NCBI RefSeq assembly: GCF_003441615.1
Contig: NZ_CP031842.1
Coordinates: 634,501-698,500, forward strand
Source of the DNA: Dechloromonas sp. HYN0024
GTDB lineage: Bacteria; Pseudomonadota; Gammaproteobacteria; Burkholderiales; Rhodocyclaceae
Length of the DNA stretch: 64,000 nt
Direction: 5' to 3'
Position numbers and translations under genes: made by a program. This document shows, in pieces, positions 1 through 7,649 of the stretch. Numbering within the stretch: the stretch's first letter is position 1; each line of letters begins with the position of its first letter. Under the pieces are notes generated by a model, which was not told the DNA's origin, did no database searches, and saw only the letters and a list, made by a program, of their open reading frames with translations.

Positions 1-1511
1 TACTTTTCCGAACGGCTAAGGTTTTTCCCGATCGGCCCGCGATTGCTTGCGGTGAGTTAGACCTCTATAACTATCGAGAACTTGCTGCCCGGGTCTTGGC
101 TTTATCCGGTAGTTTGCGTGGCTATTTCGGGTTACGCCGCGGTGAGAGAGTCGCATTGTTCATGCAGAACAGCCCGCATTACCTAGAAATTCTTTATGCA
201 ATCTGGCATGCAGGCCTAACGGCAGTTCCCATTAACAACAAGCTACATCCGAAAGAGGTGGAGTTCATTCTTGAAGATTCCGGCTCTACGTTGTTGTTTA
301 TTACAGCGGGGATGGATCACCAGATTCTTACTTCAAATAGTACCAAGTTGCTGCAAGTCATTGATACTGATTCAAAAGAGTATTTGGCGCTATTTCAAGG
401 GGGCGAAGCCTCGGTGGCATCGAACGATCCAAGTGATCTGGCATGGCTGTTCTATACCTCCGGAACCACAGGAAAACCGAAGGGGGTCATGTTGACTCAC
501 GCCAACCTTCTCACAATGAGCATGTGTTATTTCACCGATGTCGACACGCCGCAGAAGGAAGATAGCATCCTATATGCAGCTCCAATGTCTCATGGAGCTG
601 GCCTATATAATTTTGCACATGTAATCGTGGGGGCTCGTCATTTGGTTCCCGAATCCGCCGGGTTTTTACCGGAGGAAATATTCGATCTCGCTAACAGGTA
701 TCGAAATATCTCAATGTTCGCAGCTCCTACAATGGTGAGGCGCCTTGTAGAGTATAGCGCCAGATATGGCAGCGATCCGTCTGGCATAAAAACTGTGGTG
801 TACGGCGGTGGCCCTATGTACCTTGAGGACATCCGACGAGCTCTTGATGTATTAGGAAATCGTTTTGTACAGATCTATGGGCAGGGCGAAACACCAATGA
901 CAATTTCAGCCCTGTCCAAATTTCACATCGGTAACATAGGGCATCCACGTTATCTAGAGAGACTGGGGTCCGTCGGCGTTGCGCAGACTGCGGTAGAGGT
1001 GCGCGTTGTCGATATCGGTGGCCAGATTCTTCCTGCCGGAGAAAGCGGTGAAATCATTGTCCGCGGAGATACGGTGATGAGCGGATACTGGGGGAACCCG
1101 ACCGCAACGCTGAATACTCTGCGCGACGGTTGGTTATATACAGGGGACGTTGGTGCGCTCGATCAAGATGGCTTTCTCACACTAAAGGATCGATCGAAAG
1201 ACATCATCATCAGCGGCGGTTCGAATATCTATCCGAGGGAGGTAGAGGAAATATTGCTGCTACATCCCGGCGTGGCAGAGGTTTCCGTGGTTGGCCGCCC
1301 TAGCCATGAGTGGGGCGAAGAGGTTATCGCTTTCATTGTCCCTGAGGCTGGTGCAATGATTGATCTTGATGACCTTGATGAGATATGTCTAAAACATATT
1401 GCGCGATTCAAGCGCCCCAAGGAGTATAGGATTCTCGAGTGCTTGCCTAAGAATAACTATGGGAAGGTCGTAAAAACTGAACTCAGGCGCGCCTTGGAGT
1501 CTGAGCGATGA
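1..1511 (+). CDS. Acyl-CoA synthetase / AMP-dependent ligase (5' end outside window)
   Basis: Activates a carboxylic acid to an acyl-adenylate and transfers it to CoA (ANL superfamily); the substrate cannot be told from sequence. The frame is open from position 3 and upstream codons read like the usual N-terminal lead-in (residues such as VFPDRPAIACGE), so the TTG at 96 is not the start and the gene begins left of the window. Visible motifs: P-loop YTSGTTGKPKG around 450-485, the GYWGNP and LYTGD motifs around 1083-1150, the hinge region KDRSKDIIISGG, and a C-terminal YGKVVK with the probable catalytic lysine. Codon use is more A+T-rich than the core genes right of 10.4 kb, fitting element cargo. 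The stop overlaps a 19-codon ORF that leads into the ZIP transporter. Confidence 0.9.
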   Translation, partial: LFRTAKVFPDRPAIACGELDLYNYRELAARVLALSGSLRGYFGLRRGERVALFMQNSPHYLEILYAIWHAGLTAVPINNKLHPKEVEFILEDSGSTLLFITAGMDHQILTSNSTKLLQVIDTDSKEYLALFQGGEASVASNDPSDLAWLFYTSGTTGKPKGVMLTHANLLTMSMCYFTDVDTPQKEDSILYAAPMSHGAGLYNFAHVIVGARHLVPESAGFLPEEIFDLANRYRNISMFAAPTMVRRLVEYSARYGSDPSGIKTVVYGGGPMYLEDIRRALDVLGNRFVQIYGQGETPMTISALSKFHIGNIGHPRYLERLGSVGVAQTAVEVRVVDIGGQILPAGESGEIIVRGDTVMSGYWGNPTATLNTLRDGWLYTGDVGALDQDGFLTLKDRSKDIIISGGSNIYPREVEEILLLHPGVAEVSVVGRPSHEWGEEVIAFIVPEAGAMIDLDDLDEICLKHIARFKRPKEYRILECLPKNNYGKVVKTELRRALESER

Positions 1512-1567
1512 ATTACTACTCCAGATCAATGTTGGGCAGCTCGAGTTACACGCCGAACAGAATATGA
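1508..1567 (+). CDS. Possible 19-codon coupling ORF between ligase and ZIP transporter
   Basis: An ATG at 1508 overlaps the stop of the ligase (ATGA). The frame runs 19 codons (begins MNYYSRSML) and its TGA at 1565-1567 overlaps the ATG of the next gene at 1564. The double overlap could provide translational coupling across an otherwise untranslated gap. No homology is recognised and it may be chance or a gene remnant. Confidence 0.25.
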   Translation: MNYYSRSMLGSSSYTPNRI

Positions 1568-2301
1568 GCGCATTTTTGCTATGTGTTGGAGCCTTTGCCT
1601 CTACATTGGCAGGTGGCTTTGTTGCCTTGAGATTCAGCGATAGGTTGCATTACCTTTTGAGCTTTGCTGCCGGGGTATTGTTAGGCGTTATTTGCTTTGA
1701 AATACTTCCGGAAATATTTCATCAGGCACAGTTGGAAAATATTGAGCCAACCGGAGCAATGGTTGCCCTGCTCGGTGGCTTTCTGTTTTTCCATGCGCTG
1801 GAGAAATATGCCCTGGTTCACCATGTTCATGAGTCTGATTATCCCTACCATCAACACCCCCATCGAGGCGTACTCTCTGCCTTGGCACTGGTTGGACATA
1901 GCTTTGTTGATGGGGTCGGAATCGGATTGGCTTTTCAGGTATCCCCCTCCGTCGGGGTTGTCGTCGCTATTGCAGTGATCAGCCATGACTTTTGTGATGG
2001 ACTCAATACCGTAAGCCTGATGTTGCTTCATCGAAATACCAGAAAGCGTGCGTTGAAAATGCTTTTTCTGGACGCGTCGTCACCTATTTTGGGGGTGATT
2101 TCAACGATGTTTTTTCAGGTGCCTTCGAATGTGTTGATTGGCTATTTGGGCTTTTTTGCTGGGTTTCTTTTGTATATAGGAACGTCGGATATCCTGCCCG
2201 AAGCCCATTCTAAGGATCGAGCAGGTGTTACCGGACGGTTGCTCCTTCTGACAGGCCTCGGCGCAACATTTATCTATGTCATAACAACGCTCGCTGAGTA
2301 A
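1564..2301 (+). CDS. ZIP-family metal transporter
   Basis: Predicted inner-membrane divalent-metal (zinc/iron) permease of 245 aa. It has about eight hydrophobic segments. The metal-site helices are recognisable as HSFVDGVGIGLAF (about residue 116) and HDFCDGLN (about residue 144), matching the paired HS..DG and HE..EG helices of ZIP proteins, the second with Asp/Cys replacing the usual Glu/Pro. A histidine-rich loop (HHVHESDYPYHQHPH, about residues 85-99) between helices is typical of the family and may bind metal. It sits 52 bp after the acyl-CoA synthetase and is probably co-transcribed. A+T-rich like the surrounding element DNA. Family assignment is firm; metal and direction are inferred. 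Confidence 0.85.
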   Translation: MSAFLLCVGAFASTLAGGFVALRFSDRLHYLLSFAAGVLLGVICFEILPEIFHQAQLENIEPTGAMVALLGGFLFFHALEKYALVHHVHESDYPYHQHPHRGVLSALALVGHSFVDGVGIGLAFQVSPSVGVVVAIAVISHDFCDGLNTVSLMLLHRNTRKRALKMLFLDASSPILGVISTMFFQVPSNVLIGYLGFFAGFLLYIGTSDILPEAHSKDRAGVTGRLLLLTGLGATFIYVITTLAE

Positions 2302-2426
2302 CCCTCTCCACAGTCCTCTCTGAAAACAGCTACATGACCGACGGGGGGCACCGGCCAATTCCTCCGGGAACTGAGTAGCGGGAGGACTTTAGAGTCCGAT
2401 CCCAAGCGACATGGAGATTGGGTTGG

Positions 2427-2651
2427 CTAAGCTAGTGCTTCTCTTAAAATGAGATATTCAGCTTCAGCTTTGCCTGGGGCTGAGTGTTTCCATGCATTAT
2501 TTAAGTCATCTTTTGATAGATGTTGGCCAAGTCGTTTCATGAGTTCGTCGCGACGCTCATTGGATATCTCAGAAATTTGACGCGCGGCCCTGGATACGAT
2601 GGATTCTGTTGTGGAACCAACGTTTAGATCTCGGATTGCTATAGTATTCAT
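2427..2651 (-). CDS. Small hypothetical protein (74 aa)
   Basis: An unrecognised, charged, probably helical protein (begins MNTIAIRDLNVG, ends REALA) with no signal peptide or membrane segment. The ATG at 2651 has only a weak purine tract upstream. The left end of the IS3 element lies 35 bp in front of the start codon, so the original promoter was probably displaced or replaced by one in the IS. Could be a real cargo gene or the remnant of a longer gene; I cannot assign a function. Confidence 0.4.
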   Translation of the reverse strand: MNTIAIRDLNVGSTTESIVSRAARQISEISNERRDELMKRLGQHLSKDDLNNAWKHSAPGKAEAEYLILREALA

Positions 2652-2748
2652 CTCGAGTCTCAGCTTTTGTAAAATTGTTATTATCCTGAGGTGCCCCCCA
2701 TAAACAGTGCCACGGGGAATTTAGTAAAGTCCGTTTTCGAGAAGGAGA

Positions 2749-3018
2749 ATGGACTTGAAGAAGCGGTTTTCAGAAGAGCAGATCATCGGCTTTTTGCAGC
2801 AGGCAGAAGCCGGCATACCGATCAAGGAACTGTGTCGGCAACATGGCTTCAGTGACGGATCGTTCTACAACTGGCGAGCGAAGTTCGGCGGCATGTCGGT
2901 TCCAGATGCCAAGCGTCTGAAGGAATTAGAGGCCGAGAACGGTCGGCTTAAACGTCTGCTGGCCGAATCGATCCTCGATGCGGAGGCACTCAAGGCTGCT
3001 TTAGGCCGAAAACGCTGA
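2749..3018 (+). CDS. IS3-family transposase OrfA
   Basis: An 89-aa helix-turn-helix protein that recognises the IS ends. It begins [16 protein letters not shown], with the HTH at about residues 20-45 ([18 protein letters not shown]) followed by a leucine-zipper-like helix (residues 55-80) for multimerisation. The RBS is GAGAAGGAG directly before the ATG. Near the 3' end an A-run at 3009-3012 (CGA AAA CG) allows a -1 slip into the OrfB frame, which is open across this point; this is the standard way the family makes the OrfAB transposase. Confidence 0.93.
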   Translation: MDLKKRFSEEQIIGFLQQAEAGIPIKELCRQHGFSDGSFYNWRAKFGGMSVPDAKRLKELEAENGRLKRLLAESILDAEALKAALGRKR

Positions 3019-3044
3019 GCCCCCAGCAAAAGCGTGAGGCAGTC

Positions 3045-3875
3045 ATGGTGATGCGTGAATCGACAACGATTTCCGAGCGCCGTGCCTGCCTGCTGGTGGG
3101 TTTGTCGCGCACGGTCCTGCATTACGAATCGACGGCACAGCCAGAGAATGAGCAATTGCAGGCAAGACTGGTTGAGCTAGCCAGCGAGCGTCGCCGGTTC
3201 GGCTATCGCCGTCTGCATGCCTTGGTTCGCCGTGAGGGCGTTCAGGTCAATCACAAGCGTATCTATCGCCTCTACAGCGATGCCGGCCTATCGGTTCGGC
3301 GCCGCAAGAAGCGACATGGTGTGGCCGTCGAGCGGCAGGCGCTGGAATTGCCGTCCTCACCGAACCAGGTCTGGTCGATGGATTTTGTCAGTGACGCATT
3401 AGCCAATGGCCGCCGGATCAAGGTGCTGACCATCGTCGATGACTTCAGCAAGGAGGCCATCGATCTCGCTGTCGATTTCGGAATATCGGGACATTACGTG
3501 ACCCGGGTGCTCGATCAGGCTGCGCGTTTCAGGGGCTATCCCAAGGCGATCCGGACCGATCAGGGACCGGAATTCACCGGCAAGGCGTTGGACCAATGGG
3601 CCTACCAGCACGGCGTGCAGCTCAAGCTGATCCAGGCTGGCAAACCGACGCAGAATGCGTTCATCGAGAGCTTCAACGGCAGGTTTCGGGATGAATGCCT
3701 GAACGACCATTGGTTTACGAGCTTGCCTCAGGCTCGTATCCTGATTGCCGCTTGGCGCCGCGACTACAACCAGCATCGGCCGCATAGCTCACTGGATTAC
3801 CTGACGCCCGCAGAGTTTGCAGCCAAGCACCGATCCAGTGATCCCGACGATCCTGTCGGGAAAGGATGTCTTTAG
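3045..3875 (+). CDS. IS3-family transposase OrfB (DDE integrase domain)
   Basis: Catalytic half of the transposase. As a free ORF it begins at ATG 3045 (276 aa), but the frame is open upstream to the slip site at about 3009, so the functional product is probably OrfAB by -1 frameshifting. Domains: an HTH_21-type region (about residues 35-90), then an rve integrase core with the DDE triad visible in VWSMDFVSD (about 113), RTDQGPEF (about 172) and AFIESFNGR (about 208). Full length for the IS407 group, no disruption. Confidence 0.93.
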   Translation: MVMRESTTISERRACLLVGLSRTVLHYESTAQPENEQLQARLVELASERRRFGYRRLHALVRREGVQVNHKRIYRLYSDAGLSVRRRKKRHGVAVERQALELPSSPNQVWSMDFVSDALANGRRIKVLTIVDDFSKEAIDLAVDFGISGHYVTRVLDQAARFRGYPKAIRTDQGPEFTGKALDQWAYQHGVQLKLIQAGKPTQNAFIESFNGRFRDECLNDHWFTSLPQARILIAAWRRDYNQHRPHSSLDYLTPAEFAAKHRSSDPDDPVGKGCL

Positions 3876-3979
3876 AAGTGCAAACCAAGGACTTTTACTA
3901 AAACGCCCTTGGCACTAAATCCGGGGGCACCTCAATCCATTGGAAATAAATTCGTTGCCCGCTCTTTGTGACTAGACCT

Positions 3980-4894
3980 CTAATGTCCCCCGTGATCGGT
4001 GACGGCGCTGCTTGGTGCTGTTAGTCTGGCGTGAAGGCTTGTCGTAAGGCTAACTAGTTGTGAAATATTTTCGATGCGTACCAGCTCAAGGTGGCTTGGG
4101 GAAAGATCCTGCATGTTTAGTGCTACACGAACGGTTGCTTCTACTGGGTGATCGCGGTATTCGGCTGCATAGAGGCAAAACCAGTTATCTGGATCGTCGC
4201 TTGATTTCTTCCCGACACGCTTAAGTTGCGTAACGCCCTTCGGCTTTTTTTTGCCCTTGGCTATCCCCGCTTTCTCTTCGTCGAGGGGATGAACAGCGGT
4301 GACTTTGGCTGATTTTTTGTTCACTGAGGTGACTTGAAAACGAATGTGCCGCAAATGGTCTTCGGCAACATATGCTTGGAACATTGGCATCGTGATACCG
4401 ATTTCTCGGTCTTCGAAAGATATGGAAATACGCTTGCCTTGCTTCGAGTGAACTAGTTTCCAGAGTGCCTGATCATGGTCGGATAAGTTCTCCAGTGCCT
4501 GTCTGGCCTGTTCAGTGTCAGCGTGTGAAAGGGAGGTGGCCAGTCGCTCAAGGTCTCCGACGCGAATGATGCTTAGTTCTGCTTCCTCTCTCAGTTGCTC
4601 AATTTCGCTATGCATGCGGTGAGCTACCGAGGGCGTTTTTTTATTCCTCTTTCGCTGTGTGTCAAAATCGAGTGAAAGCTGTGGTGTTTCTGAGAGGCTA
4701 AATGTCCTCCATAGAAAACCATCTTTACTCTCCAGTCCTCTGATCAGTTGGCTTTCATTTAGCGATGTAGCAAACGGCATTGTCGCTTGCACGATTTTTT
4801 CTGCCTCTACCACCCGTTTGGCGAATTGCTCATCACTCGGTCCTGGATCTGCTGCACACAGAGGAATAGAAAATGCGCGAATCAGTTCAGTCAT
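3980..4894 (-). CDS. Third protein of recombinase trio, function unknown (304 aa)
   Basis: Not recognised. I choose the ATG at 4894 because it has a strong RBS (AAGGAAAGG) six bases upstream and overlaps the 916-aa gene's stop (TGA at 4889-4887), a classic coupled start. An in-frame ATG at 4942 would add 16 residues inside the upstream gene. The product is soluble, with a long helical, probably coiled-coil middle (about residues 90-150), a basic lysine-rich stretch (AKGKKKPKG, about 210-220) and an acidic C-terminal half. It is the last gene of the operon 9755 to 3980, so it probably acts with the two recombinase-like proteins, for instance as a DNA-binding or directionality partner (inference). 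The IS3 element inserted 41 bp past its stop. Confidence 0.7.
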   Translation of the reverse strand: MTELIRAFSIPLCAADPGPSDEQFAKRVVEAEKIVQATMPFATSLNESQLIRGLESKDGFLWRTFSLSETPQLSLDFDTQRKRNKKTPSVAHRMHSEIEQLREEAELSIIRVGDLERLATSLSHADTEQARQALENLSDHDQALWKLVHSKQGKRISISFEDREIGITMPMFQAYVAEDHLRHIRFQVTSVNKKSAKVTAVHPLDEEKAGIAKGKKKPKGVTQLKRVGKKSSDDPDNWFCLYAAEYRDHPVEATVRVALNMQDLSPSHLELVRIENISQLVSLTTSLHARLTAPSSAVTDHGGH

Positions 4895-7637
4895 TTTTTT
4901 CCTTTCCTTCATTACCAGTGCTGGCAGACTGTTTTTGTTCATTGAATAAGTTGCAGGCGCTTGCAGCGAGCATCAGGGCATTGATGCCGGTCATGCCGAG
5001 TGCAGCGTTTCGGAACAAATTTTCTTCCCCGTTCATTGAAGGGGTTGATGTCAGAGCTAGGTAAGCGGAAGGACGGCCATAGCGATTTTTGATGAGTTCG
5101 CCCTTCGGCATGGCAGCTATGCCGGTGTGAAAAATTGCCTCGATGGTTGCTTTTGTCGACAAGCTCAAGTCAGCTTGGGCACGAATAACCATTCGAGACC
5201 GTGGAAAATCTGACGTATCTAAGAGCCGGATGAAATCGGCAGCCAAACTTGGTTTTTCAAGCGACAGGTAGCCCTTTTGGTAGCAGCTACGCCACGAAGC
5301 AATCCCGCTTTTGGCGATTTCTGACGCGAGATTTCTTGACAGTTGGTCATAAAGGAAAGCCACTTTTTCCTGCCCAGTCCGGCGAAAATCAATGGACCGG
5401 CACGTTGTCGGGCTCAGTATCTTTGATAGCGCTATGAGCGCGTCGCCATTACTGGAGGCAACCCATTGCCGCGGGATTTCACCAATTTTCTGAAGGGTGC
5501 TCGTGACGCAATTGGCGAGCAAATATACGCTTTCGCTTGTAATGTTGCTGCGAAGTGCGATGGCCTTGGCAGAGTGCCCCGCCTGGATATCGTTCAGTAG
5601 ATCAAGCGCGCAGGACAGCGTTAGAGACGTACTCGCCTTGGCGCGTAGTGGACTTTCAGGAACAATAAAATCAAAGTCATGAGCTGCTTCTGTGGTGAGT
5701 AGCGTCGGGTTTGCCCGTTGAACAAAATTAAGGGCAATCACCCCGTCTGTCAGGCCCGAATTACGCTGGCGTTGTCGAGATCGCGCCTGCCGGAATCCGG
5801 CGTGAGTCATCGCCACGTGGGGTGCAACGCTAGGCCATCGATCCATTTGAGCTGCGATCGCCTTGTCCAAATCTTCCCGAAGAAGGACTTCGGGAAAATG
5901 GAAATACGTCGAAAATCCTGTATGGGGGGATTCATGCCCGGTGGCGGCAGCTCGTTCTTCAAATGGATTAATATCGAGATGTTGAGGTGCGCGTGCTGCA
6001 GCCAACCAACTGAACGATACAAAGGTATGTGATAGCGCATGTGATGCGATAGTTGGATCCCCTGTTGCCGATTTTAGCAATTGATTCAGGCTGATATAGA
6101 GGTGCCCAGACCGATACTTCTTGTCAGCCCGGTACGGATCGCCGAAAAAATAGTCCCCAGGGTAAGCGCCTTCCTCGGTTCGTCGTTTCAGCCAATTTTC
6201 AATAAGCTTTACAGCTACAGGGTCGAATATGTCACCAGGGTGCTGTGCCGCAGGGCTTTTGTTTCCGCCATCCCTGGAGTGGGTGGCAATTTCGATGTGC
6301 GCAACATTCTTGATCACTTTTACGTTCTGCTTGCGTAGCGTTAGCAGCTCGTTTGCCCGAATTCGCATTCCGGACAGTATTTCAAAGGCAACAGAAAGCT
6401 GAGCATGCGAACGCTCGTCGCTTCCTATCGTTTCCAGCCACGTTCGAACAGTTTTAGTTTCGTGTGGCCAAACGATATTTGCCTTGGGGGGTACTGGCGG
6501 CACCCACTTGTGCAGTGAGGTCCAGAGAGGCTCGACATCAAACCATGTCGAGATAAAGAAATGCCAGCTGCCTATGGCAGAAGCGAGTGTGCGCGCTTTG
6601 CTCGAACTCAATCCATCCAGCAGACCTTTGTAGGTTGTAAAGTAGGTCGATGCAGAGATTTCTTCGAGGACTTTCCCTTTAAACGTTGTTAGCAACAAAT
6701 TTGCAGCGGCAGAAACATACTTGGCCGGCGTGATTGCTTTGAGTACCTGTTTGCGGCGGGTGCCTGATTCGAGTAGATCAATGACCCACGCCAAGATCAG
6801 ACCACTGATTGGGCCAGATTCGGACGCGTGAGATGCCAAAGCCAGGCACTCTTTCAGCATCCGTTTTTTGTCGTCTGAATTGCTCGCCGACTTGTTTCGC
6901 TGGCAAATACGCTTAATTTCGCTGACGAGCCAGCTGCCGCTGTCGTCATTGTTTTGATCAAGATAGGCAGCGATAGCTACTTGAAAACCCTGGTGGTGAT
7001 AGACCTCTTGAGACTCGTCGGTGAACGTGACGAGGGCAAGTCCCGACTCCGCTCGTGCCAATGCGCTTTTGTGGAGAGAGGTCATCGGTACTAGACCTGA
7101 AACGTGGGCGTAGACAGGGTCTGAGATATGTTCACGAAGCCATGCGAGTGCATCGGATAATAGGACGGGCACATCGTAGGCACCTTCGTAGTCCGGAAAA
7201 AGTTGTGTAAGCACAATTGCTATCTCATCAAGCACTTTGCTTGTCGTGACTTTTTCAGTTCTGGGTGCGGCGAGTGCTGCCTGAGTGAACGGGCTAAGGT
7301 ATCGCCGCTGAAGTGAGCCGCCCGCATTGAGCCAATCGAGGCAGACGTGATCACGCCAGCGGAAAACGGAGTCCAAGTTTGCAATCGCATTTTCCAGATC
7401 TGGCTTCGTGGCAACTGCATCGAAGATGATTAGCGACCAGCCAATTCGTGATGCTTGACTCGGAAAATAAATCTCGCCTTTGAGCGTCGCATCAATGATT
7501 TTCGAGAAGCGATACGCCGCGTATGACTCAAGCGGCGCAGAGCGAAAATGCACGCGACGAACAGAGTCAATGAAAACCGTTGGCAGGATGTTTTTCGGAT
7601 CCAACGATCCTTTTTTCAGACTCAATTTGATAGCCAT
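4887..7637 (-). CDS. Large tyrosine-recombinase-like protein of trio (916 aa)
   Basis: Twice the length of ordinary integrases. A tyrosine-recombinase core is visible at about residues 395-595: Arg-I box GMRIRANELLTL (R425), a lysine in DGGNKSP (K460), box II SHALSHTFVS (H533, H537), then TGHES (H568) and the candidate nucleophile in FSTYFHF (Y578). The second catalytic arginine of HxxR is serine (S536, codon TCA), which is unusual. About 390 residues precede the core and about 320 follow it, with no domain I recognise. The ATG at 7637 has the RBS AAGGGGAAG and lies 12 bp after the 701-aa gene. Its place beside a tRNA-derived att remnant suggests it integrates or excises the element. Low GC relative to the core genome. 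Confidence 0.75.
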   Translation of the reverse strand: MAIKLSLKKGSLDPKNILPTVFIDSVRRVHFRSAPLESYAAYRFSKIIDATLKGEIYFPSQASRIGWSLIIFDAVATKPDLENAIANLDSVFRWRDHVCLDWLNAGGSLQRRYLSPFTQAALAAPRTEKVTTSKVLDEIAIVLTQLFPDYEGAYDVPVLLSDALAWLREHISDPVYAHVSGLVPMTSLHKSALARAESGLALVTFTDESQEVYHHQGFQVAIAAYLDQNNDDSGSWLVSEIKRICQRNKSASNSDDKKRMLKECLALASHASESGPISGLILAWVIDLLESGTRRKQVLKAITPAKYVSAAANLLLTTFKGKVLEEISASTYFTTYKGLLDGLSSSKARTLASAIGSWHFFISTWFDVEPLWTSLHKWVPPVPPKANIVWPHETKTVRTWLETIGSDERSHAQLSVAFEILSGMRIRANELLTLRKQNVKVIKNVAHIEIATHSRDGGNKSPAAQHPGDIFDPVAVKLIENWLKRRTEEGAYPGDYFFGDPYRADKKYRSGHLYISLNQLLKSATGDPTIASHALSHTFVSFSWLAAARAPQHLDINPFEERAAATGHESPHTGFSTYFHFPEVLLREDLDKAIAAQMDRWPSVAPHVAMTHAGFRQARSRQRQRNSGLTDGVIALNFVQRANPTLLTTEAAHDFDFIVPESPLRAKASTSLTLSCALDLLNDIQAGHSAKAIALRSNITSESVYLLANCVTSTLQKIGEIPRQWVASSNGDALIALSKILSPTTCRSIDFRRTGQEKVAFLYDQLSRNLASEIAKSGIASWRSCYQKGYLSLEKPSLAADFIRLLDTSDFPRSRMVIRAQADLSLSTKATIEAIFHTGIAAMPKGELIKNRYGRPSAYLALTSTPSMNGEENLFRNAALGMTGINALMLAASACNLFNEQKQSASTGNEGKEKND

Positions 7638-7649
7638 TTTTACTTCCCC

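Larger units (their letters stand above)
2687..3934 (+). mobile_element. IS3-family insertion sequence, IS407-type, complete
   Basis: A 1248-bp element bounded by imperfect inverted repeats of about 40 bp. The left end starts TGAGGTGCCCCC and the right end is its complement; internal blocks AGTGCCA and TTTAGTAAA also match. It is flanked by a direct repeat ATCC at 2683-2686 and 3935-3938. A 4-bp duplication, TG...CA ends and the orfA/orfB layout are what is known for the IS407 subgroup. The intact ends and reading frames suggest a recent, possibly active copy. It lies between the 74-aa gene and the recombinase trio without disrupting either frame. Confidence 0.93.
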
